DNA of 64,000 nt from Brucella gallinifaecis (GTDB lineage: Bacteria; Pseudomonadota; Alphaproteobacteria; Rhizobiales; Rhizobiaceae). The stretch is taken from positions 186,001-250,000 of the forward strand of contig NZ_ML636800.1 of assembly GCF_006476605.1 (NCBI RefSeq), written 5' to 3'. Every line of letters starts with the position of its first letter. The first letter of the stretch is position 1. The position numbers and the translations under genes are program-made. Below, in pieces: positions 1 to 10,100 of the stretch. The notes under the pieces are model-generated. The model saw only the letters and a program-made list of their open reading frames with translations. It did no database searches and had not been told where the DNA came from.

Positions 1-78
1 TACCGCGCGCAATGGGAGGAGGCGCAAGCGGTAAGCACCTGTCATATGGACCTGTTGCGACCATTCTTCAAGCCCTAA
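1..78 (+). CDS. C-terminal tail of an upstream gene (partial)
   Basis: Frame 1 is open from the window edge to a TAA at 76-78 and gives 25 residues ending in MDLLRPFFKP. The composition looks coding, but 25 residues are too few to name a family. A competing plus-strand frame closes at about position 34, so this is a guess that a gene ends here. Confidence 0.35.
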   Translation, partial: YRAQWEEAQAVSTCHMDLLRPFFKP

Positions 79-221
79 AACACGAAATTTTTGATCATTT
101 CGGAAAATTGTGAAACTTTTCACGATCATGTGTAACCGGTTCATCGGTTAATGCGTCGCTGTTTTGCAATTTTTGATCTGTCTGACAGATTTAAAGCGAT
201 AAAATTTCGGTAAATTATAGC

Positions 222-314
222 TGCCTCCCCAAAGCGGGGGCCGGTTTTGGCGTAAAGACATATGTGAAAACAAAAACTTAAGGACTTTTTTCTGAATATG
301 ATATGATGCGGCAT
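222..314 (+). repeat. Dispersed repeat, degenerate copy 1
   Basis: This copy shares the core CCGGTTTTGG-(C/G)-(G/A)TAAAGACAT-(A/G)-(T/C)GTGAAAACAAAA with a better-preserved copy at 36551-36657, and both end near ATGCGGCA. It is clearly eroded in its second half. Many Rhizobiales genomes carry intergenic repeats of this look; I cannot assign a formal name. Confidence 0.6.
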
Positions 315-394
315 AGATTAGACATAAATCAGTTGTTTATCGACAATGCCTTTCCTTCATATCCCTATTAATTGCCAAGTAAATATATGAAATT

Positions 395-411
395 ATTAGA
401 ATAATTCTAAA
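395..411. promoter_or_regulatory. Irr box (iron control element)
   Basis: The sequence ATTAGAA-TAA-TTCTAAA matches the rhizobial ICE/Irr consensus TTTAGAA-N3-TTCTAAA at every specified base except the first. It lies about 260 bp upstream of the efeU start, in front of an iron uptake operon. Irr acts under iron limitation in Rhizobiales. The site is inferred from motif and context; the distance to the start codon implies a long leader or a promoter near 400-450. Confidence 0.6.
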
Positions 412-672
412 ACTTTACTGTAATATTCATGTTCATTTTTGTTGCGGTGCCACAGATAGAGTTATAAAAGACAGGTAATCGATAATGGCCTGATAATCTT
501 CTGCAGGTGCTTAATGGCATTTCCTGCAAAGCATCTGGCGGTTTCATCCGGGGCGTATGTGACGGGGTAAAAACCAAAAGCGATTCCCTGCAAATGATTA
601 TGTCGGGCAATGTTCTGGTTACTGCATGGAGATGTTTCACATGCAGTTACAAGCGTACTGGATTGTTTTATA

Positions 673-1512
673 ATGCTCGTGCCATTTTTAATTATGTTCC
701 GTGAAGGCGTGGAAGCCGCGCTGATTGTTGGTATTATTGCAAGCTATTTACACCAGACCGGGCGCAGTGCGTGGATGCCGGTGGTGTGGATCGGCGTTTT
801 TCTGGCGCTTGCATTGTCGCTGTTTGTGGGTGCCGTTCTGCAATTATTGAGTGCTGAGTTTCCGCAAAAGGCACAGGAGCTGTTTGAAGCTGTTATCGGA
901 CTGATTGCTGTTTTTGTGCTGACATCCATGGTTTTCTGGATGCGCAAGGCAGCGCGTTCTATCAAGGCTGAATTGCACCACTCAATTGACGCAGCCTTTG
1001 AAACGCCAACACATAAAGGATTCGGGCTTATCCTGATGGTGTTTTTTGCAGTGGCGCGTGAAGGGCTTGAGTCTGTCTTTTTCCTGCTTGCAGCTTTTCA
1101 ACAAAGCGAAGGTGGCGCCGCTCCATTAGGTGCTTTGCTTGGTGTCATTCTCGCAGCACTTGTCGGTTATGCTATTTACCGCGGTGGGCTTAAGCTTGAT
1201 TTGCGCCGGTTCTTCCGCTGGACAGGTGTTTTCATCCTGATCGTCGCAGCTGGAATTCTCGCAAATTCCGTTATGGCCTTGCATGAAGCAGGTATCTGGA
1301 ACCACTTTCAGACGGTCGTTTTCGACACGAGTGAGGTGCTTCCACTCGATAGCACATTCGGTTCAATATTGGCTGGAATATTTGGCTATATTGCCACGCC
1401 GACTATCAGTGAAGTGGTCGCTTATCTGGCCTTCCTTGTGCCCGCTCTCATTCTGTTCCTGATGCCATCATCCGCACCGGCGCAAAAAGCGTCTGCCAAA
1501 GGTTCCGCGTAA
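673..1512 (+). CDS. efeU: EfeU/FTR1-family ferrous iron permease
   Basis: This is an integral membrane iron permease of the FTR1/OFeT family, moving iron across the inner membrane after oxidation by periplasmic partners. The protein has 279 residues and about seven hydrophobic segments. It carries both family REXXE motifs: REGVE near residues 10-14 and REGLE near 129-133. The ATG at 673 was chosen because it places the first REXXE in the first membrane helix, as in the family; an upstream in-frame start adds 21 unrelated residues. It is the first gene of an efeUOB-type operon, 15 bp before efeO, with an Irr-like box upstream. Confidence 0.9.
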   Translation: MLVPFLIMFREGVEAALIVGIIASYLHQTGRSAWMPVVWIGVFLALALSLFVGAVLQLLSAEFPQKAQELFEAVIGLIAVFVLTSMVFWMRKAARSIKAELHHSIDAAFETPTHKGFGLILMVFFAVAREGLESVFFLLAAFQQSEGGAAPLGALLGVILAALVGYAIYRGGLKLDLRRFFRWTGVFILIVAAGILANSVMALHEAGIWNHFQTVVFDTSEVLPLDSTFGSILAGIFGYIATPTISEVVAYLAFLVPALILFLMPSSAPAQKASAKGSA

Positions 1513-1527
1513 TTAAAGAGATTTCTC

Positions 1528-2715
1528 ATGACCAAGACGCAAGACTCAAAGCCAGCCGCACCATTCTCCCGCACCCTTGTGCGAGCGGTGTTGGTGCTTG
1601 CCATTTTGTTGGTATTGGCAGCAGGAGCTGCTTTTTACTATGCATCCAAGGTTTCGGATAAATCGCGTCATGCAGATTATGACGATAAGATCCAGATTGT
1701 TATAAATGCCAGAAGCTGTGACCCGAATGAGCTGACAGTTCCTGCCGGGCGTAGCGTTTTTGAGATTTTCAACAAGTCAGATCGTTCGGTCGAATGGGAA
1801 ATTCTCGATGGCGTTATGGTACTTGAAGAACGTGAGAATATTGCACCGGGTTTCAGGCAAACGCTTTCCGCCAAGCTTTCACCGGGTGAATATCAGATTA
1901 CATGCGGGCTTCTTTCCAACCCGCGTGGCAAGCTTATTGTAACGCCTTCAGCAAGCAGCGAGGCTGAAAAAGGCAAGCTTCCATTGACCGCTTTCCTCGG
2001 GGCACTGGCTGAATATCAGATTTATCTTGCAAGCGAAGTGGCGGAATTCCAGAAAGCGGCAGGAGCATTATCTGATGCCGTCGCATCTGGTAATCTTGAT
2101 GCAGCACAGGCCGCTTATGCCCCGGCACGCGAAACCTATGCCCGTATTGCTCCCGTTTCTGAATCTTTCTCCGATCTTGATACTGCAATCAATGCACGTG
2201 CAGATTTCTTTGAAAAACGCGAGCAGGATCCGGCATTTGGTGGATTGCATCGCATTGAGTATGGTTTGTTTGAACAAAAGTCGCTTGATGGTCTTAAGCG
2301 TGTTGCAGCAAGGCTTGTAGTGGATGCCGCAGGCCTGAAAGATCGTATTCGTGCGCTGCGTATTTCGCCTGACCGCATATTGGCAGGCACAGCATCAGCG
2401 CTCAATCGTTTTGCATCAACAGCCGGTGACACGGGCGATGATCGCTATGCGCATACCGATTTGCAGGGTTTCGCAGGGCTTGTTGCAGGCTCACAGAAAA
2501 CGGCAGACATTTTGCGCCCGATCATTGTCAAAGTCGATCCCGGGATACTGGATGATGTTGATGCACAGCTGTCTGCGGTGAAGTCGCTGCTCGCGGCACA
2601 GCATGGCAAGGCATATGATACGCTTTCCATTGAAGAGAAGACAAAAATCAAAGTTGGCGCGACAGCTCTCGCTGACCAGTTTTCTAAACTCCGCGATCAA
2701 CTTGGAGTGGATTAA
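1528..2715 (+). CDS. efeO: EfeO: cupredoxin plus M75 (imelysin-like) periplasmic iron-binding protein
   Basis: This is the periplasmic partner of EfeU. Residues about 17-38 form a hydrophobic signal or anchor. Residues about 50-138 form a cupredoxin-like domain, and residues about 150-390 form a peptidase-M75/imelysin-like domain with the HxxE motif (HRIE at 241-244). The length of 395 residues is normal for two-domain EfeO. In the family the cupredoxin part is proposed to bind Cu or Fe and the M75 part to bind ferric iron for transfer to EfeU. The stop overlaps the efeB start by one base (TAATG), which suggests translational coupling. Confidence 0.9.
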   Translation: MTKTQDSKPAAPFSRTLVRAVLVLAILLVLAAGAAFYYASKVSDKSRHADYDDKIQIVINARSCDPNELTVPAGRSVFEIFNKSDRSVEWEILDGVMVLEERENIAPGFRQTLSAKLSPGEYQITCGLLSNPRGKLIVTPSASSEAEKGKLPLTAFLGALAEYQIYLASEVAEFQKAAGALSDAVASGNLDAAQAAYAPARETYARIAPVSESFSDLDTAINARADFFEKREQDPAFGGLHRIEYGLFEQKSLDGLKRVAARLVVDAAGLKDRIRALRISPDRILAGTASALNRFASTAGDTGDDRYAHTDLQGFAGLVAGSQKTADILRPIIVKVDPGILDDVDAQLSAVKSLLAAQHGKAYDTLSIEEKTKIKVGATALADQFSKLRDQLGVD

Positions 2716-4052
2716 TGACCAAGAAATTTTTCAAAAAAGATAATGTAAAAGACAATCCGATATCGCCAGAGCGCCGTGCACTTTTGCTCGGTGCGGGTGC
2801 GGCAAGTGTTGCAGGTGTTTTGGCATCTCCGGCAGCCAATGCGCACTCGTCGAACAACACGCTATCGTCCGAAAGCGTGACCAATGCGCCTGAAAGCGAC
2901 AAGCTAAATGAAGCGCAACCATTTTATAGCATTCACCAGCCGGGTATCGTAACTCCGCGTCCGGCTGCGGGACTTGTTGCGTCGTTTGATGTGCTTGCGC
3001 GTGACCGTGCCGATCTTGAGCGCATGTTCAGGCTTTTGACTGAGAGAGCTGCCTTCCTTATGAAAGGCGGCGAACCGCCCGCGCTTGATCCTAAATTTCC
3101 ACCATCAGATTCCGGCATTCTCGGCCCACATGTGACGCCTGACAATTTGACCATTACGGTTGGTCTGGGTAATTCGCTGTTTGATGATCGGTTTGGGTTG
3201 AAACCGCACAAGCCGAAACAATTGCAGCGCATGACCGCTTTTCCAAATGATGCGTTGCAAAAAGATCTCTGCCACGGTGATCTGGTCATTCAGTTCTGTT
3301 CGAACACTGCTGATACCAATATCCACGCTTTGCGCGATATTGTGAAGAATATGCCAGATCTGCTCATGATCCGCTGGAAACAGGAAGGCTCGGTGCCTGT
3401 TCAGCCACCCCACTCGCCAAAAGCCAAAGAAAGTGCGCGCAATTTCCTCGGTTTCCGCGATGGTTCAGCCAATCCAGATGCGGCTGATAAAGCCTTGATG
3501 GATCGCATTGTCTGGATACAGCCTGGCAAGGATGAGCCGGAATGGGCGATCAATGGCAGCTATATGGCGGTGCGTCTGATCCGTAATTTTGTTGAGCGTT
3601 GGGATCGTACGCCACTACAGGAACAACAGACGATCTTTGGTCGTCTCAAGGATAGCGGTGCGCCCTTTGATGGCAAAACCGAAGCTGATGTACCTGACTA
3701 TTCAAAGGATCCGGAAGGCAAGATTACGCCGATGGATTCACATATCCGGCTGGCCAATCCGCGAGACGCCAATGCCGAACAACATTTGATTTTGCGCCGT
3801 CCGTTCAACTATTCCAATGGCGTTACCAAAGCAGGACAGCTTGATATGGGACTGTTGTTCATTGCTTATCAGGCCGATTTGGAAAAGGGCTTTATCACTG
3901 TTCAGAAGCGTCTCGATGGCGAGCCTCTGGAAGAATATATCAAGCCAATCGGCGGCGGTTATTTCTTCACGCTACCCGGCGTGAAAAATCAGGATGACTT
4001 TTACGCAAGTGCTCTTTTGCAGGCGAGTGGGCCGCAGAATGCACGTGGGTGA
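2715..4052 (+). CDS. efeB: EfeB: Tat-exported DyP-type haem peroxidase
   Basis: This is a haem peroxidase of the DyP family, EfeB subgroup, thought to oxidise ferrous iron in the periplasm for EfeUO uptake. A twin-arginine signal is visible ([10 protein letters not shown] near residues 19-28, followed by a hydrophobic stretch and an Ala-rich cleavage region ending PAANA). The DyP signature GFRDG lies near residue 246, and a conserved segment SHIRLANP near residue 341 fits the proximal haem histidine. Its 445 residues are typical. The start overlaps the efeO stop. Confidence 0.92.
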   Translation: MTKKFFKKDNVKDNPISPERRALLLGAGAASVAGVLASPAANAHSSNNTLSSESVTNAPESDKLNEAQPFYSIHQPGIVTPRPAAGLVASFDVLARDRADLERMFRLLTERAAFLMKGGEPPALDPKFPPSDSGILGPHVTPDNLTITVGLGNSLFDDRFGLKPHKPKQLQRMTAFPNDALQKDLCHGDLVIQFCSNTADTNIHALRDIVKNMPDLLMIRWKQEGSVPVQPPHSPKAKESARNFLGFRDGSANPDAADKALMDRIVWIQPGKDEPEWAINGSYMAVRLIRNFVERWDRTPLQEQQTIFGRLKDSGAPFDGKTEADVPDYSKDPEGKITPMDSHIRLANPRDANAEQHLILRRPFNYSNGVTKAGQLDMGLLFIAYQADLEKGFITVQKRLDGEPLEEYIKPIGGGYFFTLPGVKNQDDFYASALLQASGPQNARG

Positions 4053-4079
4053 AAGTTGTATCACAACGGAGAGGCAACT

Positions 4080-4907
4080 ATGAAATATCGTCTTCCAATG
4101 CTCGCGTCAGTTTGTGCTGTCGCTCTTACCCTTGGCTTTGGCGTTGCCAAGGCTGAAGTTTCCCCACTCGATCTCGTTCAGCCAATTGCTGATTATAAGA
4201 TCTATGTTCAGGATAATCTCGACGTACTTGTCAAAGATACCAAGGCTTTCACCAATGCGATCAAGGCTGGCGATCTGGCAAAGGCGAAAGAGCTATACCC
4301 ATCGACGCGCACTTCTTATGAAAGAATCGAGCCGATTGCCGAGCTTTTCGCTGATCTCGATGCATCGATTGACAGTCGTGCAGATGACCATGAAGATGCT
4401 GAAAAATCAGAGGATTTCACTGGTTTCCACCGTCTTGAATATGGTCTTTTCGATCAGAACTCGACTGAAGGTCTCGATAAATATGCCGACAAGCTCTATG
4501 CCGATGTGGTTGAGCTGCAAAAGCGTATCAAGGATATGACCTTCCCGCCTGAAAAGGTAGTTGGTGGAGCGGCAGCTTTGATGGAAGAGGTGGCCGCAAC
4601 CAAGATTTCCGGTGAAGAAGACCGTTATAGCCATACCGACATCTGGGATTTTCAGGCCAATGTTGATGGTTCGCAGAAGATTGTTGAACTCTTCCGGCCA
4701 TTGATCGAAAAGGAAAATCCAGAGCTTTTGAAGAAGTCCGACGCCAATTTCAAAACCGTCAATGATATTCTTGTTAAGTACAAGAAGGGCGATGGTTATG
4801 AATTATATGACAAACTGACAGAGCAAGACCGTAAAGTCATGGCTGGCGCGATCAACACGCTGGCGGAAGATCTTTCGACATTGCGCGGTACTCTCGGTTT
4901 AAACTAA
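4080..4907 (+). CDS. EfeM-type M75-only periplasmic protein (second EfeO paralogue)
   Basis: This is a 275-residue periplasmic protein with a signal peptide (MKYRLPMLASVCAVALTLGF..AKA) followed by a single M75/imelysin-like domain. It contains the HxxE motif (HRLE), as in EfeO. The cupredoxin domain of EfeO is absent. The ATG at 4080 was chosen because it begins the signal peptide and follows a GGAGAGG ribosome-binding site; an upstream TTG is less likely. It follows efeB by 27 bp and ends at a clear terminator, so it is the last gene of the operon. It probably binds iron, as EfeM proteins are proposed to do. Confidence 0.85.
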   Translation: MKYRLPMLASVCAVALTLGFGVAKAEVSPLDLVQPIADYKIYVQDNLDVLVKDTKAFTNAIKAGDLAKAKELYPSTRTSYERIEPIAELFADLDASIDSRADDHEDAEKSEDFTGFHRLEYGLFDQNSTEGLDKYADKLYADVVELQKRIKDMTFPPEKVVGGAAALMEEVAATKISGEEDRYSHTDIWDFQANVDGSQKIVELFRPLIEKENPELLKKSDANFKTVNDILVKYKKGDGYELYDKLTEQDRKVMAGAINTLAEDLSTLRGTLGLN

Positions 4908-4924
4908 GCTTGATAAAATTCATG

Positions 4925-4953
4925 AAAATGGCGGGTAAATCCCGCCATTTTTT
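4925..4953 (+). terminator. Rho-independent terminator of the efe operon
   Basis: AAAATGGCGGG-TAAAT-CCCGCCATTTT forms a perfect 11 bp stem with a 5-nt loop, followed by a T run. It begins 17 bp after the last efe gene. Confidence 0.9.
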
Positions 4954-5046
4954 ATTGATATTCCATGATCTTTTTAAAGAGATGTTGCTCGTTGAAAGAG
5001 GAGGTCATAGGCTGGGTTGTCTGAATTCATTGAGGAGAATGAGCCC

Positions 5047-6531
5047 ATGACCAAGCTTTCAAGAAATACGTTAAGAGGCTTTAATAACGTAGATAAGCCT
5101 GGTTATGACCCGGCGCAATTAACACCGGGTATTGTGCATTTTGGCGTCGGTAATTTCCATCGTGCGCATCAGGCCATCTATCTCGATGACCTGTTTGGTC
5201 TGGGCCTTGATCACGACTGGGCTCTGATTGGCGCAGGTGTGCGTTCTGGCGATGACGCGATGCGTAATATATTGAAAACTCAGGATTGGCTGACGACGGT
5301 TGTCGAACAGGAGGCTGAGCATTCCAGTGCACGTATCACCGCATCGATGATTGATTATGTCACTATTTCGACTGAAGAGGGCAGGACGGCGCTGCTTGCC
5401 TATTTGACTTCTCCAGATATCCGCATCGTTTCCATGACGATTACAGAAGGCGGCTATTATATTAATCCGGCAAGCCAGAATTTTGACCCCGCGCATCCTG
5501 ATATTGTTTATGACAGTGTTCATCCCGACAGGCCAAACACGGTTTTCGGCCTTATTGTGCAGGCGCTGAAACTGCGCAAGCAAGCCGAAATTGAGCCTTT
5601 CACGGTCATGTCCTGCGATAATATTCCTGGTAATGGCCATGTTACTGAAGATGCTGTCGTGGGGCTTGCCAAACCCAGTGATCCGCAATTTGCCGAATGG
5701 ATCAGAGCCAATGTAGCTTTCCCGAATTCAATGGTTGATCGTATCACGCCTGCGACAGGTGAACGCGAACGCGAAATTGTGCTCAAAGAATTTGAAGTTA
5801 AAGATGCTTCGCCGGTCTTCTGCGAAAGTTTCAAGCAGTGGGTGGTCGAGGACAAATTTCCGACCGGGCGTCCGCGATTGCATAAAGTTGGCGTCATCTT
5901 CTCCGATCAGGTCGATGCTTATGAACTGATGAAAATCCGTATCCTCAACGGTGGACATGCGGCGATTGCCTATCCGGGAGGGCTTCTCGATATCCATTTC
6001 GTTCATGAAGCGATGGAAAATCCGCTGATCCGGCAATATCTGGCAAAACTCACCAAGGAAGAAATCATTCCTGAGGTGCCGCCGGTTCCAAATACCGTTC
6101 TCGATGACTATCGCCTGCTCATCGAAAAGCGTTTTGCCAATCCGAAGATCGGTGACACAATCCGCCGCCTGTGCCTTGATGGTTCAAATCGTCAGCCAAA
6201 GTTTATTTTGCCAACAGTCTCGGATCGTTTGGCACAAGGGAAGTCGGTGACTGGCCTTGCTCTGGTATCGGCATTTTGGTGCCGTTATTGCTATGGTACG
6301 ACCGATAGCGGTGCTGTCATTGAAGCCAATGATCCTTTATGGGAGCGTCTGGTACAACAGGCGTCCCTTGCCAGAGATGAACCTGTCAGATGGCTTGAAA
6401 TGAGCGATATTTTCGGAGCATTGGCCACCAATTCCACTTTTATCGATGCCTTCTCAGCAGCGCTCAAACGTATCTGGCAGGATGGTACAGCCAAAACACT
6501 TGAGCGCTATCTGGCAAATGAAGCTTTGTGA
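5047..6531 (+). CDS. Mannitol dehydrogenase family protein (polyol dehydrogenase or fructuronate reductase)
   Basis: This is a cytoplasmic NAD(H)-dependent long-chain polyol dehydrogenase, oxidising a sugar alcohol such as mannitol or reducing a hexuronate. The 494 residues equal the family norm. The N-terminal nucleotide-binding region starts with GIVHFGVGNFHRAH, and the catalytic KxxxxNxxH motif appears as KIRILNGGH near residues 296-304. The ATG at 5047 follows GAGGAGAA; earlier in-frame starts add unrelated residues. It stands alone between the efe terminator and putR, with no sugar transporter or kinase nearby, so the substrate cannot be chosen. Confidence 0.85.
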   Translation: MTKLSRNTLRGFNNVDKPGYDPAQLTPGIVHFGVGNFHRAHQAIYLDDLFGLGLDHDWALIGAGVRSGDDAMRNILKTQDWLTTVVEQEAEHSSARITASMIDYVTISTEEGRTALLAYLTSPDIRIVSMTITEGGYYINPASQNFDPAHPDIVYDSVHPDRPNTVFGLIVQALKLRKQAEIEPFTVMSCDNIPGNGHVTEDAVVGLAKPSDPQFAEWIRANVAFPNSMVDRITPATGEREREIVLKEFEVKDASPVFCESFKQWVVEDKFPTGRPRLHKVGVIFSDQVDAYELMKIRILNGGHAAIAYPGGLLDIHFVHEAMENPLIRQYLAKLTKEEIIPEVPPVPNTVLDDYRLLIEKRFANPKIGDTIRRLCLDGSNRQPKFILPTVSDRLAQGKSVTGLALVSAFWCRYCYGTTDSGAVIEANDPLWERLVQQASLARDEPVRWLEMSDIFGALATNSTFIDAFSAALKRIWQDGTAKTLERYLANEAL

Positions 6532-6534
6532 GAT

Positions 6535-7029
6535 TTATAAAGCGCCCGGATAGACTCTGACCGGACGATTGTCCTTGACTGACTCCATCACAACAAAAGT
6601 CGAGGTACTTGCCACATTGGGCAGGCTCGATATTTTTTCGCCCAGCACCTCGCGATAGCGCCGGATGCTGGGTGTTCGTACTTTCAAAAGATAATCGAAA
6701 GAGCTTGCGATCATGTGGCATTCTTCGACTTCACGTATCTTGCGTACAGCAACATTGAAGGCAGTGAGGGCCGTTTCCCGCGTATCCGACAATTTCACAG
6801 TCGTAAAAGCAATATGATCAAGACCCAGTTTTTCGGGATCAATCGCTGCGCGAAAACCAAGAATATAGCCTTCTTCTACCAATCTTTTAACGCGTGCCTG
6901 ACACGGCGTTTTGGAAAGTCCGACTTTTTTTGACAATTCAGTCATGGCAATGCGGCCATCATCGCTTAACACTTCAAGAATGCGGAGATCAAACTGATCC
7001 AGATCGTCTACACTATCTATCTTTCGCAT
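6535..7029 (-). CDS. putR: PutR: Lrp/AsnC-family regulator of proline catabolism
   Basis: This is a 164-residue Lrp/AsnC regulator with an N-terminal helix-turn-helix (around residues 29-50, TELSKKVGLSKTPCQ) and a C-terminal effector domain. It is divergent from putA across about 150 bp. In alphaproteobacteria whose PutA lacks a DNA-binding domain, a divergent Lrp-type PutR activates putA in response to proline, and this arrangement fits. The start at 7029 (MRKIDSVDDL) was preferred over a start 20 residues upstream because it begins the usual Lrp N-terminus. Confidence 0.85.
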   Translation of the reverse strand: MRKIDSVDDLDQFDLRILEVLSDDGRIAMTELSKKVGLSKTPCQARVKRLVEEGYILGFRAAIDPEKLGLDHIAFTTVKLSDTRETALTAFNVAVRKIREVEECHMIASSFDYLLKVRTPSIRRYREVLGEKISSLPNVASTSTFVVMESVKDNRPVRVYPGAL

Positions 7030-7181
7030 TCTTTTTTCCCTTTGTACTCTTAATAATAAGATCATATTTCCTTTATAATAGCCAAACAAAGACAGAATGC
7101 AATTTGCACTAATGATAGGGTGCCATCATATAAGAACATAGTCGAACTGGGCTTTGAGCCTGTTTTTGCGAGCATTGCACC

Positions 7182-10100
7182 ATGACTGAGAAATTATCCG
7201 CTCACACCACCCCTGTTTTCCAGAATTTCGCGCCCCCAATTCGCGAGCAAACGCCTCTGCGCAAGGCAATTACCGCCGCCTATCGCCGATCTGAAATTGC
7301 ATGCGTGACAGCTCTGGTAGAGCAGGCAACCCTGCCTGAAGAAACGACAAGGCAGATCAAGGCGACCGCTCGCAAACTGATTGAAGCCCTGCGTGCCAAA
7401 CACAAGGGTACGGGCGTTGAAGGTCTGGTGCATGAATATTCGCTGTCCAGTCAGGAAGGTGTGGCGCTGATGTGCCTCGCCGAAGCTCTGCTGCGTATAC
7501 CGGATATGGCAACGCGTGATGCGCTGATCCGTGACAAGATTTCCACTGGCGACTGGAAATCGCATGTTGGCGGTGGTCGTTCGCTGTTCGTCAATGCTGC
7601 AACCTGGGGTCTTGTTGTCACCGGCAAGCTCACCAACACCGTCAATGACAGCGGTCTTTCGGCAGCGCTTACGCGCCTGATCGCCCGTTGTGGTGAACCG
7701 GTCATCCGCCGCGGCGTGGATATGGCCATGCGCATGATGGGTGAGCAGTTCGTCACCGGCGAAACCATCGATGAAGCATTAAAACGTGCAAAATCGCTTG
7801 AAGAACGCGGTTTCCGTTATTCCTACGATATGCTTGGTGAAGCAGCCACGACTGCGGCCGATGCAGAACGTTATTACAAGGATTACGAGACCGCGATCCA
7901 CGCCATCGGTCGCGCTTCGGCTGGTCGTGGCATCTATGATGGTCCCGGCATTTCAATCAAGCTTTCAGCTTTGCATCCGCGTTATGTGCGTGCGCAGAGC
8001 GAGCGCGTCATGAGCGAACTTTTGCCAAAAGTGAAGGCGCTCGCAGCGCTTTCCAAGAAGTATGATATCGGTCTCAATATTGATGCTGAAGAAGCTGACC
8101 GCCTTGAGTTGTCGCTTGATCTTCTGCAAAGCCTGATTGAAGATCCAGACCTTGCTGGCTGGGAAGGTATTGGTTTCGTGGTGCAGGCCTATGGCAAGCG
8201 CTGCCCGTTTGTGCTTGATTTTATTATTGATCTTGCTCGCCGCAATAATCGTCGTGTCATGGTTCGTCTCGTTAAAGGCGCCTACTGGGATGCTGAAATC
8301 AAGCGTGCGCAAGTTGATGGTCTGGAAGATTTCCCGGTTTGCACCCGCAAGGTTCATACCGACGTTTCCTACATCGCTTGTGCCCGTAAGCTGCTTGGCG
8401 CCCGCGACGTGATTTTCCCGCAATTCGCAACGCATAATGCGCAGACCCTTGCCACGATCTATCATCTGGCCGGCCCGGACTTCAAAACCGGCTCTTATGA
8501 ATTCCAGTGTCTGCATGGCATGGGCGAGCCACTTTATGACGAAGTTGTCGGACCATCGAAGCTGGGTCGTCCAGCCCGTATTTATGCACCCGTTGGGACG
8601 CATGAAACGCTGCTGGCCTATCTGGTCCGCCGTCTGCTCGAAAACGGTGCGAACTCTTCCTTTGTCAATCGCATTGGCGACAAGAGCGTATCGGTTGATG
8701 AACTGATTGCCGATCCTGCGCAAGTCGTTCGTTCAATGGCCGTGGTCGGTGCACCTCATGACCAGATCAGCCTGCCGGAGGACCTTTATGACATTCGTAA
8801 AAACTCGGCAGGATTTGACCTCTCCAATGAAGAAGAGCTGGCAGAATTGAGCGAAACGCTCAAAGCCAGTGTTTCACGTGTCTGGACTGCGGAACCGCAG
8901 ATTGCGGGAAACAAGGCCAAGGGTGAAAGCCGTCCGGTTCTGAATCCCGGCGATCATTCAGATATTGTGGGTACGGTTACAGAAATTGCAGAAGCGGATG
9001 TTGCAGCCGCAATGACGGCAGCTCAACAGGCTGTTGCAAGCTGGTCCAAAACTTCGCCTGCTGATCGCGCAGCCTGTCTTGATCGTGCGAGCGACATCAT
9101 GCAGCGCGAAATGGCAGAATTGCTCGGCCTCATCATGCGTGAAGCCGGCAAATCCATGCCTAATGCCATTGCAGAAGTGCGTGAAGCCATTGACTTCCTG
9201 CGCTATTATGCGCAACAGACCCGCCGTACGCTGGGCGCTGCGCATAAGCCACTGGGTCCGATTGTCTGTATCAGCCCGTGGAATTTCCCGCTGGCGATCT
9301 TCACAGGCCAGATTGCAGCAGCTCTTGTTGCAGGCAATCCGGTTCTGGCAAAGCCTGCTGAAGAAACCCCGCTGATCGCAGCACAGGGCGTACGTATTCT
9401 GCATGAAGCCGGAATTCCTGCTGATGTATTGCAGCTTCTGCCGGGCGATGGCCGCATTGGTGCGGCTCTTGTTGCAGCAGAAGAAACCTGTGGTGTAATG
9501 TTTACCGGATCGACCGAAGTTGCTCGTCTCATTCAGGCACAGCTTGCCTCGCGCCTGTTGCCAAATGGCAAGCCGATTCCGCTGATTGCTGAAACCGGTG
9601 GCCAGAACGCCATGATCGTGGATTCATCCGCTCTTGCCGAGCAGGTTGTATTTGACGTGATTGCTTCTGCTTTCGATAGTGCCGGTCAGCGTTGTTCGGC
9701 TCTGCGTGTACTCTGCTTGCAGGAAGATGTTGCCGATCGCATTCTGACCATGCTCAAGGGTGCGTTGAAAGAACTGTCAATTGGCCGCACCGACAAGCTG
9801 AAAGTGGATATTGGCGCCGTAATTACTGCTGAAGCTAAGGGCATTATCGAAAAACACATCGAGACGATGCGTGATATGGGCCGTAAGGTGGAGCAGATTC
9901 CGCTTGGAGCTGAAACAGGAAAGGGCACTTTCGTTGCTCCAACCATCATCGAAATCGACAGCCTGCGCGATCTCAAACGTGAAGTGTTTGGTCCGGTTCT
10001 GCATGTTGTGCGCTACAAGCGTGATGATATGGATCGTCTGATCGATGACATCAACGCAACCGGTTATGGTCTGACCTTTGGTCTGCATACACGCCTTGAT

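Larger units (their letters stand above)
79..672. other. Intergenic region upstream of efeU
   Basis: There is no convincing gene here. The stretch holds a degenerate dispersed repeat (about 222-314), an AT-rich segment and an Irr-type palindrome (395-411). Short open frames that run into the efeU start are ignored because the conserved FTR1 sequence begins only at 673. Confidence 0.6.

Noticed and set aside
7965-8723. 252-codon minus-strand open frame
   Set aside because: It lies wholly inside putA on the opposite strand and has no recognisable domain.
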